Origin: JBBRNH01 sp038230415 | Lineage (GTDB): Bacteria; Bacteroidota; Bacteroidia; Cytophagales; Spirosomataceae | Direction of reading: 5' to 3' | Assembly (NCBI GenBank): GCA_038230415.1 | Contig: JBBRNH010000002.1 | Coordinates: forward strand, 1 to 64,000 | Length of the DNA: 64,000 nt | Shown here: positions 1 to 8,659 of the stretch, in pieces | Layout: each line of letters opens with the position of its first letter | Numbering within the stretch: position 1 is the first letter of the stretch | Translations under genes and position numbers: made by a program | Notes under the pieces: generated by a model | What the model was told of the DNA's origin: nothing | The model's input: only the letters and a program-made list of their open reading frames with translations | The model's database searches: none

Positions 1-543
1 CCCGTTGCATTCAGAAACAAAAAATTGCGGTAGTCGAGACTCAAATCACCATACACCCCGAATAACTCGCGCCGACTGTAGAAGTTCGAGGCCACGTTTG
101 ACTGGGCATTGGCAAAGGTGTATAGCTGATCGATGTTTAGCCCCTCCGACAGCACCCGCGACCGCCGGTTGGTCCGTTGGTTGAACTGATGACCGACGAT
201 GCCCTTGACGGTCCAGTTGGCACTGAGCCGACGGGTAACCGTTCCGATGAGGTCGGTCTGGAGTTCACGTTCGTAGATTTCGTTAGTGTCGAACTGGCCA
301 TTCAGCCGCCCGCGTGTGCCCCGCCTGGTAACCGACCTGCGGTTTTCGGAGAAGAAATCTGTTCCGGCGCGGGCCGTTATGTTGAACCAGGGGGTTACCT
401 CGTAACTCAGACTGGTTCCCCCATACAGCCGGTCAACGGAGTTGCTGAACTTATTGAAGGTGGTGATAAAGTAGGGGTTGTTCTGTACACCGTTGAGGTC
501 AATAGCCCGCGCCAGATCGCCCGTCCAGCCGTCTACGCCCCCC
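1..543 (-). pseudogene. Internal fragment of a SusC-like TonB-dependent receptor
   Basis: Read on the minus strand, this stretch is open and encodes typical SusC/RagA barrel sequence, including GVDGWTGDLARAIDLNGVQ near its start and LFGVYGDLSLDYRNFLFLN near the window edge. Such receptors import glycans or other large nutrients across the outer membrane with a SusD lipoprotein. The fragment has no usable start: an in-frame TGA lies just upstream of a seven-G run near 537-543, and no plug domain or signal peptide precedes it. The 3' part runs off the window. The break lies about 45 bp from a perfect 42-bp palindrome, so the gene was probably cut by rearrangement. A frameshift in the G run is an alternative for the last codons, but it would not restore the missing N-terminus. 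Confidence 0.75.
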
Positions 544-588
544 CGTACTCATCAACTCAACACATACCTAAACAAACTCGCTATAGCG

Positions 589-630
589 GAAACACCCGTT
601 AAAAATCAATTGATTTTTAACGGGTGTTTC
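589..630. repeat. Perfect 42-bp palindrome
   Basis: Two 21-bp arms meet with no spacer. The left arm (589-609) begins GAAACACCCGTTAAAAATCA and the right arm (610-630) is its exact reverse complement. It lies between the truncated SusC fragment and a small secreted protein gene. It could be two abutting terminal inverted repeats left by a mobile element, a bidirectional terminator, or a dimeric operator. No transposase is nearby. Confidence 0.85.
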
Positions 631-684
631 CAGCAAGCCTTCCGGGACAGTCGTAGCCTGAACGACTGCCAGAGGTGAGTCCGG

Positions 685-975
685 TTACAATTTCTCTTTA
701 ACAACTTTTACGTCTTTCTTGACCTGATCTTTCAGCAAATGACCTTCCATCTTCATGGCCGCCTTCCGGTCCGCTTTCAGTGCTTTCCTGTCTCCCCGCA
801 TCTTGTCGGCCTGCCGTGCTTCTTTATTGGCAATCAGGTCGGCTTTATCCGCTGCAACCTGGTTTTTTGCCTGGGCTTCGGCAACTCGCTTCTGTGCCTT
901 GGTGTCCTGAGCCTGAACGCCCCCCAAACTCAGCGCGAGTGCGCCAAGAATCAACCAAATCTGCATTTTTTTCAT
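685..975 (-). CDS. Small secreted Lys/Ala-rich protein
   Basis: A 96-residue protein. Residues 1-22 form a Sec signal peptide ending in VQAQ. The mature part is almost entirely charged and alanine-rich (repeated K, A, D, R, with no aromatic residue), which predicts one long helix or coiled coil in the periplasm. It resembles small basic periplasmic proteins common in Spirosoma-like genomes. I recognise no domain and assign no function. It stands alone, about 55 bp from the palindrome at 589-630. Confidence 0.6.
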   Translation of the reverse strand: MKKMQIWLILGALALSLGGVQAQDTKAQKRVAEAQAKNQVAADKADLIANKEARQADKMRGDRKALKADRKAAMKMEGHLLKDQVKKDVKVVKEKL

Positions 976-1265
976 GATCGTTATACCAAGTGGTTTTAGA
1001 TATTGTACCGGGCAAAGCTAACGCGCCCCGAAGCCAATACAAGTAAACCCCTGATTAAAAGACAATTAAATAGATGAGAAACGAGTTGACACGATCAGAA
1101 GAGTCACTACTGTTGCTCGTGGCTGGTCTATTTATGGCAGGGTACGCTGGGCTTGACGATACAGTGCAATACGACCCGAATGCGGGGAGCGAGTGGCCCA
1201 ATACTGTACATGGGATTCTTCAGGAATCGGTAGATACCCATCTGAGAAAAATGATTGCGCTATGG

Positions 1266-1739
1266 TCAATCTAATTCCGGCTCATCGGCCAACTTTTCCA
1301 AACTGTCTCTAATAGCTTCCTCGATGGAGTGCGAGCGCTTGAGGTCGCCGGTTTGTTTAGTTACCGCAGCCATAACCCGGTAGTGATCCTGGAGAACTTT
1401 CAACTCTTCCTCGGTGAGATTCTCCACACTCACCAACCGATTGCTGGCAGCCCGATTAGCCGCGATCAACTCATTTAGTTTAAGCTGCACCGCAATCGCT
1501 TCTTTATTCTGAGCCTTTTGGATTAAGAAGACCATCAAAAACGTGATGATCGTTGTGGATGTATTGATAACGAGCTGCCAGTTGGCAGAGTACTGAAAAA
1601 GAGGCCCGGTTGCGCCCCAAACCACTACGGACACAGTTGCTACCAAAAAAGCGGTTGAACTGCCGGTGAATTGCGTAATGCGTTCGGCAAATCGCTCGAA
1701 ATGAGCCGCTAACGAAGACGTTTTGACCTGGGTTTTCAT
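1266..1739 (-). CDS. Low-affinity iron permease family protein
   Basis: A 157-residue membrane protein from the ATG at 1739. A longer frame to 1808 exists, but the extra residues overlap the neighbouring gene and look non-coding. Order: an amphipathic N-terminus with FERFAERITQFTGS, a first membrane segment around residues 27-48, a second around 55-75 (NTSTTIITFLMVFLIQ), then a cytoplasmic helix. The pattern of two membrane segments with WQLVINT between them is typical of the Fe_permease family (Pfam PF04120). Members are annotated as low-affinity iron permeases, but transport by bacterial members is poorly supported, so treat the function as a family label. Confidence 0.75.
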   Translation of the reverse strand: MKTQVKTSSLAAHFERFAERITQFTGSSTAFLVATVSVVVWGATGPLFQYSANWQLVINTSTTIITFLMVFLIQKAQNKEAIAVQLKLNELIAANRAASNRLVSVENLTEEELKVLQDHYRVMAAVTKQTGDLKRSHSIEEAIRDSLEKLADEPELD

Positions 1740-1797
1740 GATGATTGAGATTAATTGGTTAAACAGGGTAAACAAACAGTCCCGGTCTGTCCCGTTG

Positions 1798-2448
1798 TTA
1801 GCGACCATGACCCCGACCGCCCGGTCGCCCCGGTCGCCCGTGTCCCCGGCCTATTCCCAGTAGTCCACCGCCATCGGTACGCGGTAGCCCATACCGGACA
1901 TAAACCCCATAAAATGTTTTTGAGGCATCCGCCACCTCGTTGCTAAAGTCGTAATAACCTGTTGTGAGGCCAATGCCCCACCGCTTGCTGACCTGGGCAA
2001 AAATGTTGTAACTCAATTCGAGCATCAGGCTACCGGACTTGTCGAAAATGCGCCCCGCACCAATGGTCATTTCGTTGGCGAAAATCCCGTAGTTGCAAAC
2101 ATCCATCGTGACGCGGCCTTCCAAAAACAACGTCGAGTCCGGTCGCTGCGAGACCCGACCAAAAGCAAGTCCGAAGTCAACGACGTTGTATGATTTACCG
2201 ATTTCAATGCTTTGTGGTACCCGGTCAGCTCGCTTACCTGCCCCCGTGTAAATAGCGAATGGCATGGCCCGCACATACCAGGGTAAACTCCGAAATGAAT
2301 AACTCGAACCGGGCCGGGTGGTATCGGCCAGCGCTGGCAGTTGGGCCGTGATCGGACTCGGCGCAAACGGTACGGCAGATTGGGCCATGGCTCTTTCGGA
2401 GCCGAAGCGAAATAAAGTAAACAGCAGAACCAGTGGTATCGTTTTCAA
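1798..2448 (-). CDS. Secreted beta-barrel-like hypothetical protein
   Basis: A 216-residue protein with a signal peptide (residues 1-22, ending AMAQ). The middle alternates polar and hydrophobic residues (SLMLELSYNIFAQ, WGIGLTTGYYDFS, FYGVYVRYGL), which suggests a small outer-membrane beta barrel. The C-terminus is odd: about 20 residues rich in Gly, Arg, Pro and His (two GRGHGR units) follow the last strand. Its 3' end lies about 60 bp upstream of the iron permease-like gene on the same strand, so the two may be cotranscribed. Function unknown. Confidence 0.55.
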   Translation of the reverse strand: MKTIPLVLLFTLFRFGSERAMAQSAVPFAPSPITAQLPALADTTRPGSSYSFRSLPWYVRAMPFAIYTGAGKRADRVPQSIEIGKSYNVVDFGLAFGRVSQRPDSTLFLEGRVTMDVCNYGIFANEMTIGAGRIFDKSGSLMLELSYNIFAQVSKRWGIGLTTGYYDFSNEVADASKTFYGVYVRYGLPRTDGGGLLGIGRGHGRPGRPGGRGHGR

Positions 2449-2549
2449 GGGGAATCAAGTTGACAAATGAATGCGATAGATGAACCGATAATAGTCAGTC
2501 GGTACGAACCCGGTTTTCCGGTCTATACCCATCAGAATAAGCGCACACG

Positions 2550-3036
2550 CTAACAGCCACCCCACCAGTGTACCAGTAATTCCCGGCCCTGCTGCCAGTC
2601 AGCCAGGGCTTCGGCCATCGAAACAGTGGGCGGTATCCCCGCATACCTGGCCTGGTGCCAGGCCAATAGTTGTACACTGACCGCATATTCCATAGCCAGT
2701 AAAGGGAGCTGAACCAGTCCTGGACTGAACGAAATGCGGGCTGCTCAACCTCGCCTGCCTGCACCAATTGCCGGCAGGATTCACCTGAGTAGTAAAAAAG
2801 TTCACAATCCTGATAGCACTGATGTTTCATCATTTTCTTATCCATCCTACAGAGGTTATCCAGGCACCCTCATTTATGGCCTCGTCCTTACGATCTATGC
2901 GGGCCATTTTTTGCTGTTCTGCGCCGGCGATACCCCGCTTATTGCCCGAAGCAACACCGCCGAATGGACAAGTGGTTTCATCTGTACTAAAGTCTTTTAT
3001 ATGTGTAACCGCTTTACACCCATGAACGAAGTGCTA
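2550..3036 (-). pseudogene. Remnants of two small overlapping genes
   Basis: Minus-strand frames here look coding but are broken. The first piece (about 3036-2830) encodes STDETTCPFGGVASGN through INEGAWITSVGWIRK and stops at 2830-2832; it has no ATG. Its stop overlaps the ATG at 2830 of a second piece beginning MKHQCYQDCELFYYSGESC. That reading seems to continue, after a frame change near 2690, into MEYAVSVQLLAWHQARYAG and ends at the TAG at 2550. The stop/start overlap and amino-acid texture suggest a former two-gene unit. I recognise neither product. The remaining 3040-3284 is AT-richer and probably carries the promoter of the TonB receptor downstream. Confidence 0.3.
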
Positions 3037-3284
3037 TCCCCGACGAAGTGGTAAGAAGCAACGGGTTAACTGAGCATCGAAAACGTAGTGTAGCGGCCTG
3101 CCGGTACGATCAACTCGGCTGAGTCATTTTGAAACCTGTTATTCCTTTTTTTATAGTGTTAATCGCTTTTTAACCATCCTATAATTTCATTTTAATACGA
3201 ATTGGTTACTGTTAATATTGGCATAACACCCGCTGCCTGATTAGACCGGAACTTTGTCGCGCTAACAAACTTCGGAATTCGTCA

Positions 3285-6200
3285 ATGAAACATTATGTAT
3301 TAACCGCCCTATTTGCCCTCTGTGCTGCCTTTGGCGCACAGGCTCAGGTAACGACCAGTTCGATCAGCGGTCTCATCACCGACCGCAAAAGCGAAGCACT
3401 GCCCGGAGCCACCGTCCAGGCTGTGTATACGCCCACCGGAGCGAAGTACGCCACCGTCACCGACCTTGATGGACGCTACCGCATCAACAATATGAACGTC
3501 GGCGGCCCCTACACCATCACCGTCACATACATAGGCTACACCACCGAAACCCGCCCCGACGTAACCCTCCAACTCGGCGAAACGGCCAGCCTGAATATCA
3601 TCCTCAACGATGCCAGCCAGACTCTGACCGAAGTGGTCGTGAAAGGAACCCGCGATGGCGAACGTACCGGAGCCGGACTTAACATCGGCAACGAAACCAT
3701 CCGCCGGTTGCCTACCCTGTCGCGCAGTCTCACCGACGTGACCCGCCTGACCCCCCAGGTCAACGCCCAGAACTCCTTCGCCGGGACTAATTTCCGCTAC
3801 AACAACGTTACCGTTGACGGAGCCATCAACAACGATGCTATCGGCTTCAGCCCGTCCCTCGGCGGCTCAACCGGTACCACCGGACAGCCCGGCTCCAGCA
3901 CCCGAACGAACCCCATCAGCTTAGATGCCATTCAGGACGTGCAGGTCGCGGTGGCCCCCTTCGACGTGCGGCTCGGCAACTTCCTGGGCGGTTCGGTCAA
4001 CGCCGTGACCCGCAGCGGCACCAATACCGTCACCGGATCGGTCTATGGATTTGGCCGCTCGGCGGGCTTGGTTGGCAAGTGGAACGGAGCCTCCGACGCG
4101 AATGAAAAGCTGCCCACCACCTTCCAGGAATATCAGACCGGTGTGCGGGTGGGCTTCCCCCTTATCAAAGACAAACTATTCTTTTTTACCAACGAAGAAA
4201 TCACCAACCGACGAGACCCCATCCAGTATCAGGCCGGTACGCCTTCGTCGCTCATCAAGGATGTAGCCGTCGCCCAGCAGATCAGCGATTTTGTGAAGAC
4301 CAATTACGGTCTCGATGCCGGCTCGTTCGGTGATTACTCGATCTACGCCAAAAGCACCAAGTTATTCAACCGCTTAGACTGGAACATCAATGCCAAAAAC
4401 CAGTTGTCGATCCGCAACAACACCGTGTTTTCGGAAGCGACCAATTTAGAGCGCGACGCGGCCAACTTCCGCTTCGGCAGCATTGACTTTAAGCAGACCA
4501 ACAACCAGAGCAGCACCGTGGCCGAACTCAAATCACAATTTGGGGGCCGGGCTTCCAACAGTCTCATTGTGGGCTACTCCTCGATTCACGACTTCCGCAA
4601 CACCCTGTCCAACGTGCGGACGTTTGCTCAGGTTGAGATCGGCTACAACGGCGGCACGATCTTCCTGGGTAACGACCGCGAAGCATCGGTGTTTAACCTC
4701 AAGCAGAAAACGTTTGAACTGACCGACAACTTCACCTTCTACAAGGGCATTAACACCTTCACGGTGGGAACCCACAACGAGTTTTACGGCATTGATTACG
4801 GCTTTGTCAACTCGCCCAATGGCCGCATCGCCTACCGGAATCCGACTGAGTTTCTGGCTAAACTGCCCAACCGGGTGCGGGGCAACTACCCCTTCGGCGA
4901 CGTTGGCAACAACCTTGACAACCAGTTCAACAACCCTTACGCCCACTTCAATGTCAACCTGCTGAGTGCCTACATCCAGGATGAGATTCAGGTCTCAAAC
5001 CGGATCAAACTCTCGCCCGGTATCCGGTTTGACTATTCGGGCCTGCCCACCAAGCCCACCCTGAGTCCGCTGACGACCAGCTCGCCCGGCGACCCGGCCA
5101 ACTACGGCAAGACCTATACTTACACCCCCCTGAACCAGATCACCAACACGTACATGAACAACGTGCAGGTCTCGCCCCGGATTGGGTTTAACATCGACGT
5201 GAAGGGCGACCGGAGCGTAGTGATTCGGGGCGGAACAGGCCTGTTTACGGGCCGGATTCCGTTTGCCTGGTTGGGTTACGCCTTCTATAACAACGGCGTG
5301 GGCTACGGCGCGTATGATTACAACAACAACGCCACGGCGGCCACCAAGCTGACGGGCGACCCGCTGATTGCCAACGGGGGTGTGCTGATTGACCAGAACG
5401 CGGCCAATGCCTCATTGGGCGGTAGCGTGAAGCGGACGCAGGTGGATTTGATCGACAACAACTTCAAGATGCCCCAGATGTTCCGCAGCAATGTGGCACT
5501 CGATTATTCGGTCGGCGGCTACAAGTTCACCCTCGAGGGCCTGTACACGAAGGTGATCCAGGATTTGAAGTTCCAGCAGGTGAATACCAAAGACCTCACC
5601 CGGTATTACAGCTACGACACCCAGAACCAGCAGCCGATCTACACGGCGGCCAACGGCTCGGCGGGGGCGCAGCGGATCGATAACAACTTTGCCAACGCCT
5701 ATTTGCTCTCGAACACGAGCAAGGGCTATCGCTACAGCCTGACAGCGCAGGTACAGCGGAACCTACCATCGGGCATCGGTTTCTCGGCGGCCTACACCTA
5801 CGGCAAGTCGTATGACATCACCAACGGGATTCGGAACTCGATGGAATCGAACTGGCAGTTGAATCAGACGCTGACCCCGAACGACCCGCAGTTGGCCTAC
5901 TCGAACTTCGACACCCGCAACCGGATTGTGGGTACGGTGAACTACCGGCTGATCTGGAGCAAGCGTAATGCAACGACGGTCACGCTGTTTTTCTCGGCCC
6001 AGTCGGGTACGCCCTTCTCGTGGGGCTACGTGAACGCGACGGTTGACGGGACGGGGCAGGCCAACAGCCTGGCGTATATTCCGCGTGACCTGACCGAGGC
6101 CCAGAAGTTGCTGCCGACCAGTACTCAGGCGCAGGATTTTCTGAACTTTGTGAACGGTGACACGTACCTGAGCACCCGCAAAGGCATGTTTACGGAGCGC

Positions 6201-6512
6201 AACGGGGGCCGCACCCCCTGGAACAACACGGCTGATTTACGGATTCTGCACGAGATCAAACTCGGCGGAGCGCACTCGCTGCAGTTGAGCTATGACATTA
6301 TCAACGTGCTGAACTTGGTGAGCAAGAAAGCGGGGTACTATTATTTCTCGCCGAACACGTTCAACTCAACGGCCTCGGTTGGTCTGGCGCGGGCGACGAA
6401 CCCGACGACGGGCGACCCGACCTTTACCTGGACGGCCCCGGCGGCCCCGTATTCAGTTGACCCGCTGGCTTCGCGCTGGCAGATGCAGTTCGGGGTGCGG
6501 TACAGTTTCTAA
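3285..6512 (+). CDS. TonB-dependent receptor, Oar-like
   Basis: A 1075-residue outer-membrane receptor. Residues 1-21 are a signal peptide ending AQAQ. Residues about 22-115 form a carboxypeptidase-regulatory-like beta-sandwich (SGLITDRKSEALPGATVQA, DLDGRYRINN). The plug domain follows (residues about 125-240), then a 22-strand-type barrel ending in the aromatic motif FGVRYSF. The arrangement and length match Oar-type receptors of Bacteroidota rather than SusC, and no SusD gene follows. Family role: energy-dependent uptake of siderophores, peptides or other large solutes; the substrate cannot be read. It is monocistronic, with a hairpin just downstream. A GAACTTTG sequence at 3249 resembles the -7 promoter box. 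Confidence 0.93.
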   Translation: MKHYVLTALFALCAAFGAQAQVTTSSISGLITDRKSEALPGATVQAVYTPTGAKYATVTDLDGRYRINNMNVGGPYTITVTYIGYTTETRPDVTLQLGETASLNIILNDASQTLTEVVVKGTRDGERTGAGLNIGNETIRRLPTLSRSLTDVTRLTPQVNAQNSFAGTNFRYNNVTVDGAINNDAIGFSPSLGGSTGTTGQPGSSTRTNPISLDAIQDVQVAVAPFDVRLGNFLGGSVNAVTRSGTNTVTGSVYGFGRSAGLVGKWNGASDANEKLPTTFQEYQTGVRVGFPLIKDKLFFFTNEEITNRRDPIQYQAGTPSSLIKDVAVAQQISDFVKTNYGLDAGSFGDYSIYAKSTKLFNRLDWNINAKNQLSIRNNTVFSEATNLERDAANFRFGSIDFKQTNNQSSTVAELKSQFGGRASNSLIVGYSSIHDFRNTLSNVRTFAQVEIGYNGGTIFLGNDREASVFNLKQKTFELTDNFTFYKGINTFTVGTHNEFYGIDYGFVNSPNGRIAYRNPTEFLAKLPNRVRGNYPFGDVGNNLDNQFNNPYAHFNVNLLSAYIQDEIQVSNRIKLSPGIRFDYSGLPTKPTLSPLTTSSPGDPANYGKTYTYTPLNQITNTYMNNVQVSPRIGFNIDVKGDRSVVIRGGTGLFTGRIPFAWLGYAFYNNGVGYGAYDYNNNATAATKLTGDPLIANGGVLIDQNAANASLGGSVKRTQVDLIDNNFKMPQMFRSNVALDYSVGGYKFTLEGLYTKVIQDLKFQQVNTKDLTRYYSYDTQNQQPIYTAANGSAGAQRIDNNFANAYLLSNTSKGYRYSLTAQVQRNLPSGIGFSAAYTYGKSYDITNGIRNSMESNWQLNQTLTPNDPQLAYSNFDTRNRIVGTVNYRLIWSKRNATTVTLFFSAQSGTPFSWGYVNATVDGTGQANSLAYIPRDLTEAQKLLPTSTQAQDFLNFVNGDTYLSTRKGMFTERNGGRTPWNNTADLRILHEIKLGGAHSLQLSYDIINVLNLVSKKAGYYYFSPNTFNSTASVGLARATNPTTGDPTFTWTAPAAPYSVDPLASRWQMQFGVRYSF

Positions 6513-6538
6513 GTCGGGCAACTCGGTGTGCGTCAGTA

Positions 6539-6570
6539 CCAACGGCCCGGTCAGCAGATCGGGCCGTTGG
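6539..6570 (+). terminator. Hairpin downstream of the TonB receptor
   Basis: Perfect 11-bp arms, CCAACGGCCCG (6539-6549) and CGGGCCGTTGG (6560-6570), enclose a 10-nt loop 27 bp after the stop codon. A T-rich stretch follows about 20 bp later (TTATTTTTTGCTT). It is probably a factor-independent terminator or an mRNA-stabilising stem. Confidence 0.6.
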
Positions 6571-6634
6571 TATTGGGACGTAGCGGATTATTTTTTGCTT
6601 TCCGGTTCTCTTTTCACCGTCTTCGTATCAACTC

Positions 6635-7291
6635 ATGCGTGCCTTAGTCGCTAAACTCCAGCAGGCCCGGCTTGTGCTGACCCGGTTTGAGGGAACATTG
6701 GTTAACCTCCCGCCCGAAGAGCAGGACATCATGGCCGGGTTAGCTGGTGTTGTCAACGAGTTACAAGCCAAACATGAAGAGTATCAAACGCTGCTGGCGC
6801 GGTATCATCAACTCGCTACGACCCGGAATCGGTTTATCACGGATCCCGACAGTGGAGCCTGTGCGGTGTTGGCGGGGCTGGCAACAGCCCTGACCGAAGC
6901 CTTTGGGACGACCTCGAAGCCCCCGAACCCGTTAAGTGTGCAGCTCGGTGTGTTGCGCGGCCAGCGCCGGTTTCCCTGCCCGGCAGACCCGTTTCATCCT
7001 ATCCACCGCAAAGCGTTCGTGCTGTTTCGGGAATCGAACCGGATTTGGCAGGAGCGGTGCGCCGGGTTGATCGGGGTGTTAGGGGTCGTGAACCCGGGTA
7101 AGCGCGAGGTGCATCTGCACGATTCGCAACAGTCGCTGGAAGCAATTCACGAGGAGATCGCGCAGATGACAACCGCACTCGACAGGCTTTATCCACACTT
7201 AGTCGATTGTTATCAGCAGCAGGAGGAGTTGTATCACATTCTCAATCTTCGGCTGGGCGTTGCCCGGCAACCCGTAAAACCCGGCCATTGA
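6635..7291 (+). CDS. Hypothetical helical protein
   Basis: A 218-residue cytoplasmic protein without signal peptide or membrane segment. Residues 1-65 (KLQQARLVLTRFEGT, LQAKHEEYQTLLARYHQL) and 160-205 are predicted coiled coil. A middle section with RRFPCPADPFHPIHRKAF contains one Cys and several His. I recognise no family. It stands alone, with no obvious partner, between the receptor and a porin remnant. Confidence 0.5.
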   Translation: MRALVAKLQQARLVLTRFEGTLVNLPPEEQDIMAGLAGVVNELQAKHEEYQTLLARYHQLATTRNRFITDPDSGACAVLAGLATALTEAFGTTSKPPNPLSVQLGVLRGQRRFPCPADPFHPIHRKAFVLFRESNRIWQERCAGLIGVLGVVNPGKREVHLHDSQQSLEAIHEEIAQMTTALDRLYPHLVDCYQQQEELYHILNLRLGVARQPVKPGH

Positions 7292-7366
7292 TTCGGAACC
7301 CGGACTGATTTTTACCGCGCTAAACCCGCTGTGTGCCGGTAAAGTTGTGCTGTTTTTCTACCCAAT

Positions 7367-7549
7367 ATGCTCAAATTACGGTGCATAGCGATACTGCCCT
7401 ACGCCCTGTTGCTGGCGGAAGTATTGACCCGGCTCGCCCTGACACAACGTGACAACAATAACGACTACATAGACTTACTTCAGGCCTGGAGCCTGCATTT
7501 TCAATCGCCGGTAATTGGGCAGGATCACGCCCGATTCGAGAACACGTGA
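7367..7549 (+). pseudogene. Truncated N-terminus of a carbohydrate porin
   Basis: The 60-residue reading frame carries a signal-like segment and then QRDNNNDYIDLLQAWSLHFQ. This closely matches the mature start of the full porin at 10512 (QRDNNNNYVDSLQAWSLHFQ). Similarity ends after about 35 mature residues at a TGA. The DNA differs at roughly a quarter of positions, so this is an old paralogous fragment, not a recent duplication. Confidence 0.75.
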
Positions 7550-7651
7550 TATCAATCATATCCTTACCTGACCAGAATCATGTATTACCGGGATGCACAC
7601 CCACACCTTTGTTGTGTCGAATAACAAGGTCCGGCAAAACCATAAATTATA

Positions 7652-7864
7652 ATGGCAAACGAAATCGCCGATCATCACACAAAGGCCGCTACGCATCATA
7701 CCGAAGCGGCCAAACACCACGCCGAAGCGGCTAAACACGCCGAAGCAGGCCACCACGAGAAAGCCGCCCATCACGCGGTGGTCGCCAAAGCCCACGATGC
7801 CCACGCCGACGAACACGCCACGTCAGCCGCCAAAGCACACGCCACGATGCATGGCAAGAAGTGA
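7652..7864 (+). CDS. Small histidine/alanine-rich protein
   Basis: A 70-residue protein with no signal peptide. It is made almost only of His, Ala, Lys, Glu and Asp in a repeating pattern, HHTEAAKHHAEAAKHAEAGHH, which predicts one amphipathic helix with histidines in clusters. Such composition could bind Ni, Zn or Cu, but nothing here proves it. A 10-bp hairpin follows. The next gene encodes an exported protein of similar composition, and an Nramp-like transporter lies 1.3 kb downstream, so a metal role is possible. It may equally be a structural stress protein. Confidence 0.6.
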   Translation: MANEIADHHTKAATHHTEAAKHHAEAAKHAEAGHHEKAAHHAVVAKAHDAHADEHATSAAKAHATMHGKK

Positions 7865-7878
7865 TCGTCATTTGTCCC

Positions 7879-7910
7879 GCACAAAGACGGGCCCAATCCT
7901 GTCTTTGTGC
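7879..7910 (+). terminator. Hairpin after the His-rich gene
   Basis: Arms GCACAAAGAC (7879-7888) and GTCTTTGTGC (7901-7910) pair perfectly, and a GG/CC pair extends the stem with a bulge. It starts 15 bp after the stop codon. A weak T run (TTATTTT) follows about 13 bp later. Confidence 0.5.
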
Positions 7911-7955
7911 CATTGGCTAACCTTATTTTAAGCATTATCAACTCAAAAAAAAATC

Positions 7956-8372
7956 ATGAAAATTCTCCTGAGTATCTGTCTAAGCCTGCTGTTTGTTGCC
8001 GACCTGTCATTAGCAGCGACGGCCCAAAAAGCGGCTGTCAACGAGCATCATGCCAAAGTGCTTGAACATACCAAAGCGCTCAAAGACGGAGCGGGCATGA
8101 CCAAAGCCAAGATGGAAGAACACACCAAACTGGCCGGTGAACACCTGACGAAAGCCGTGGAAGCCCACAATGCCATGACCGGGGCCGAGAAAGCCAAACC
8201 CGGCCACGCCGTTGTTGCCAGGCACCATACCGAGGCTATGGAACATCATAAAGCCTTGACAGAAGATGTCGAAAAAGCCAGTCCTGACCAGGCCAAAGTC
8301 AAAGCCCATGCTGGCAAGATGCACGATGCCATCTCGAAAGCGAGTACGCACCATAAAACGACCCACAAGTAA
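7956..8372 (+). CDS. Exported histidine-rich helical protein
   Basis: A 138-residue protein. Residues 1-23 are a signal peptide (MKILLSICLSLLFVADLSLA). The mature part is helical and rich in His, Lys, Ala and Glu, with recurring units such as EHHAKVLEHTKAL, EEHTKLAGEHLTKA, RHHTEAMEHHKAL and THHKTTHK. It looks like a periplasmic counterpart of the cytoplasmic His-rich protein at 7652. Periplasmic metal buffering is one possible role (inference from composition only). No catalytic motif is visible. The gene debris downstream comes from stress-protein families. Confidence 0.6.
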   Translation: MKILLSICLSLLFVADLSLAATAQKAAVNEHHAKVLEHTKALKDGAGMTKAKMEEHTKLAGEHLTKAVEAHNAMTGAEKAKPGHAVVARHHTEAMEHHKALTEDVEKASPDQAKVKAHAGKMHDAISKASTHHKTTHK

Positions 8373-8390
8373 CAACAGGAATCTGTTAAC

Positions 8391-8540
8391 GCCTTGAAAC
8401 AATCCACACAGACGATTGTGAAAAATGACGGAACACGGCAAAACGACGTGATGGGCCAACGCCGGGAAGCCGACGTTGCGGCCCGGGCCGCGCCCAGTGT
8501 GGTGAGCGTCCACAATGATCTGTTGGTTAAGTCTGTATAA
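8391..8540 (+). pseudogene. Remnant of a BON-domain protein
   Basis: Frame +3 after the previous gene reads VMGQRREADVAARAAPSVVS followed by VHNDLLVKSV and a stop. This resembles the end of a BON repeat, in which a helix rich in A/E/R is followed by V-x-S/N-V-x-N-x-L. No start or first half is visible. BON proteins are common in envelope-stress loci, consistent with the debris next door. Confidence 0.4.
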
Positions 8541-8659
8541 CGATGCCTGTTTTGTGGTTTTGGGTGAGGTGTCAGGCTATTCATCCGAAACCACAAAAAA
8601 AAACCGTTCACTGCAAAACGGTACTGTAAACGTCACCCAAAATAGTAACCCGACAAATG

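Noticed and set aside
177..602. 141-codon plus-strand frame at the left edge
   Set aside because: The opposite strand carries clear SusC barrel sequence over the same bases, so this is its shadow.
1074..1274. 66-codon plus-strand frame and a minus-strand trace reading GIYRFLKNPMYSIG
   Set aside because: The plus frame has no recognisable feature. The minus trace recalls phospholipid methyltransferases but is too short and frame-broken to list as a gene.
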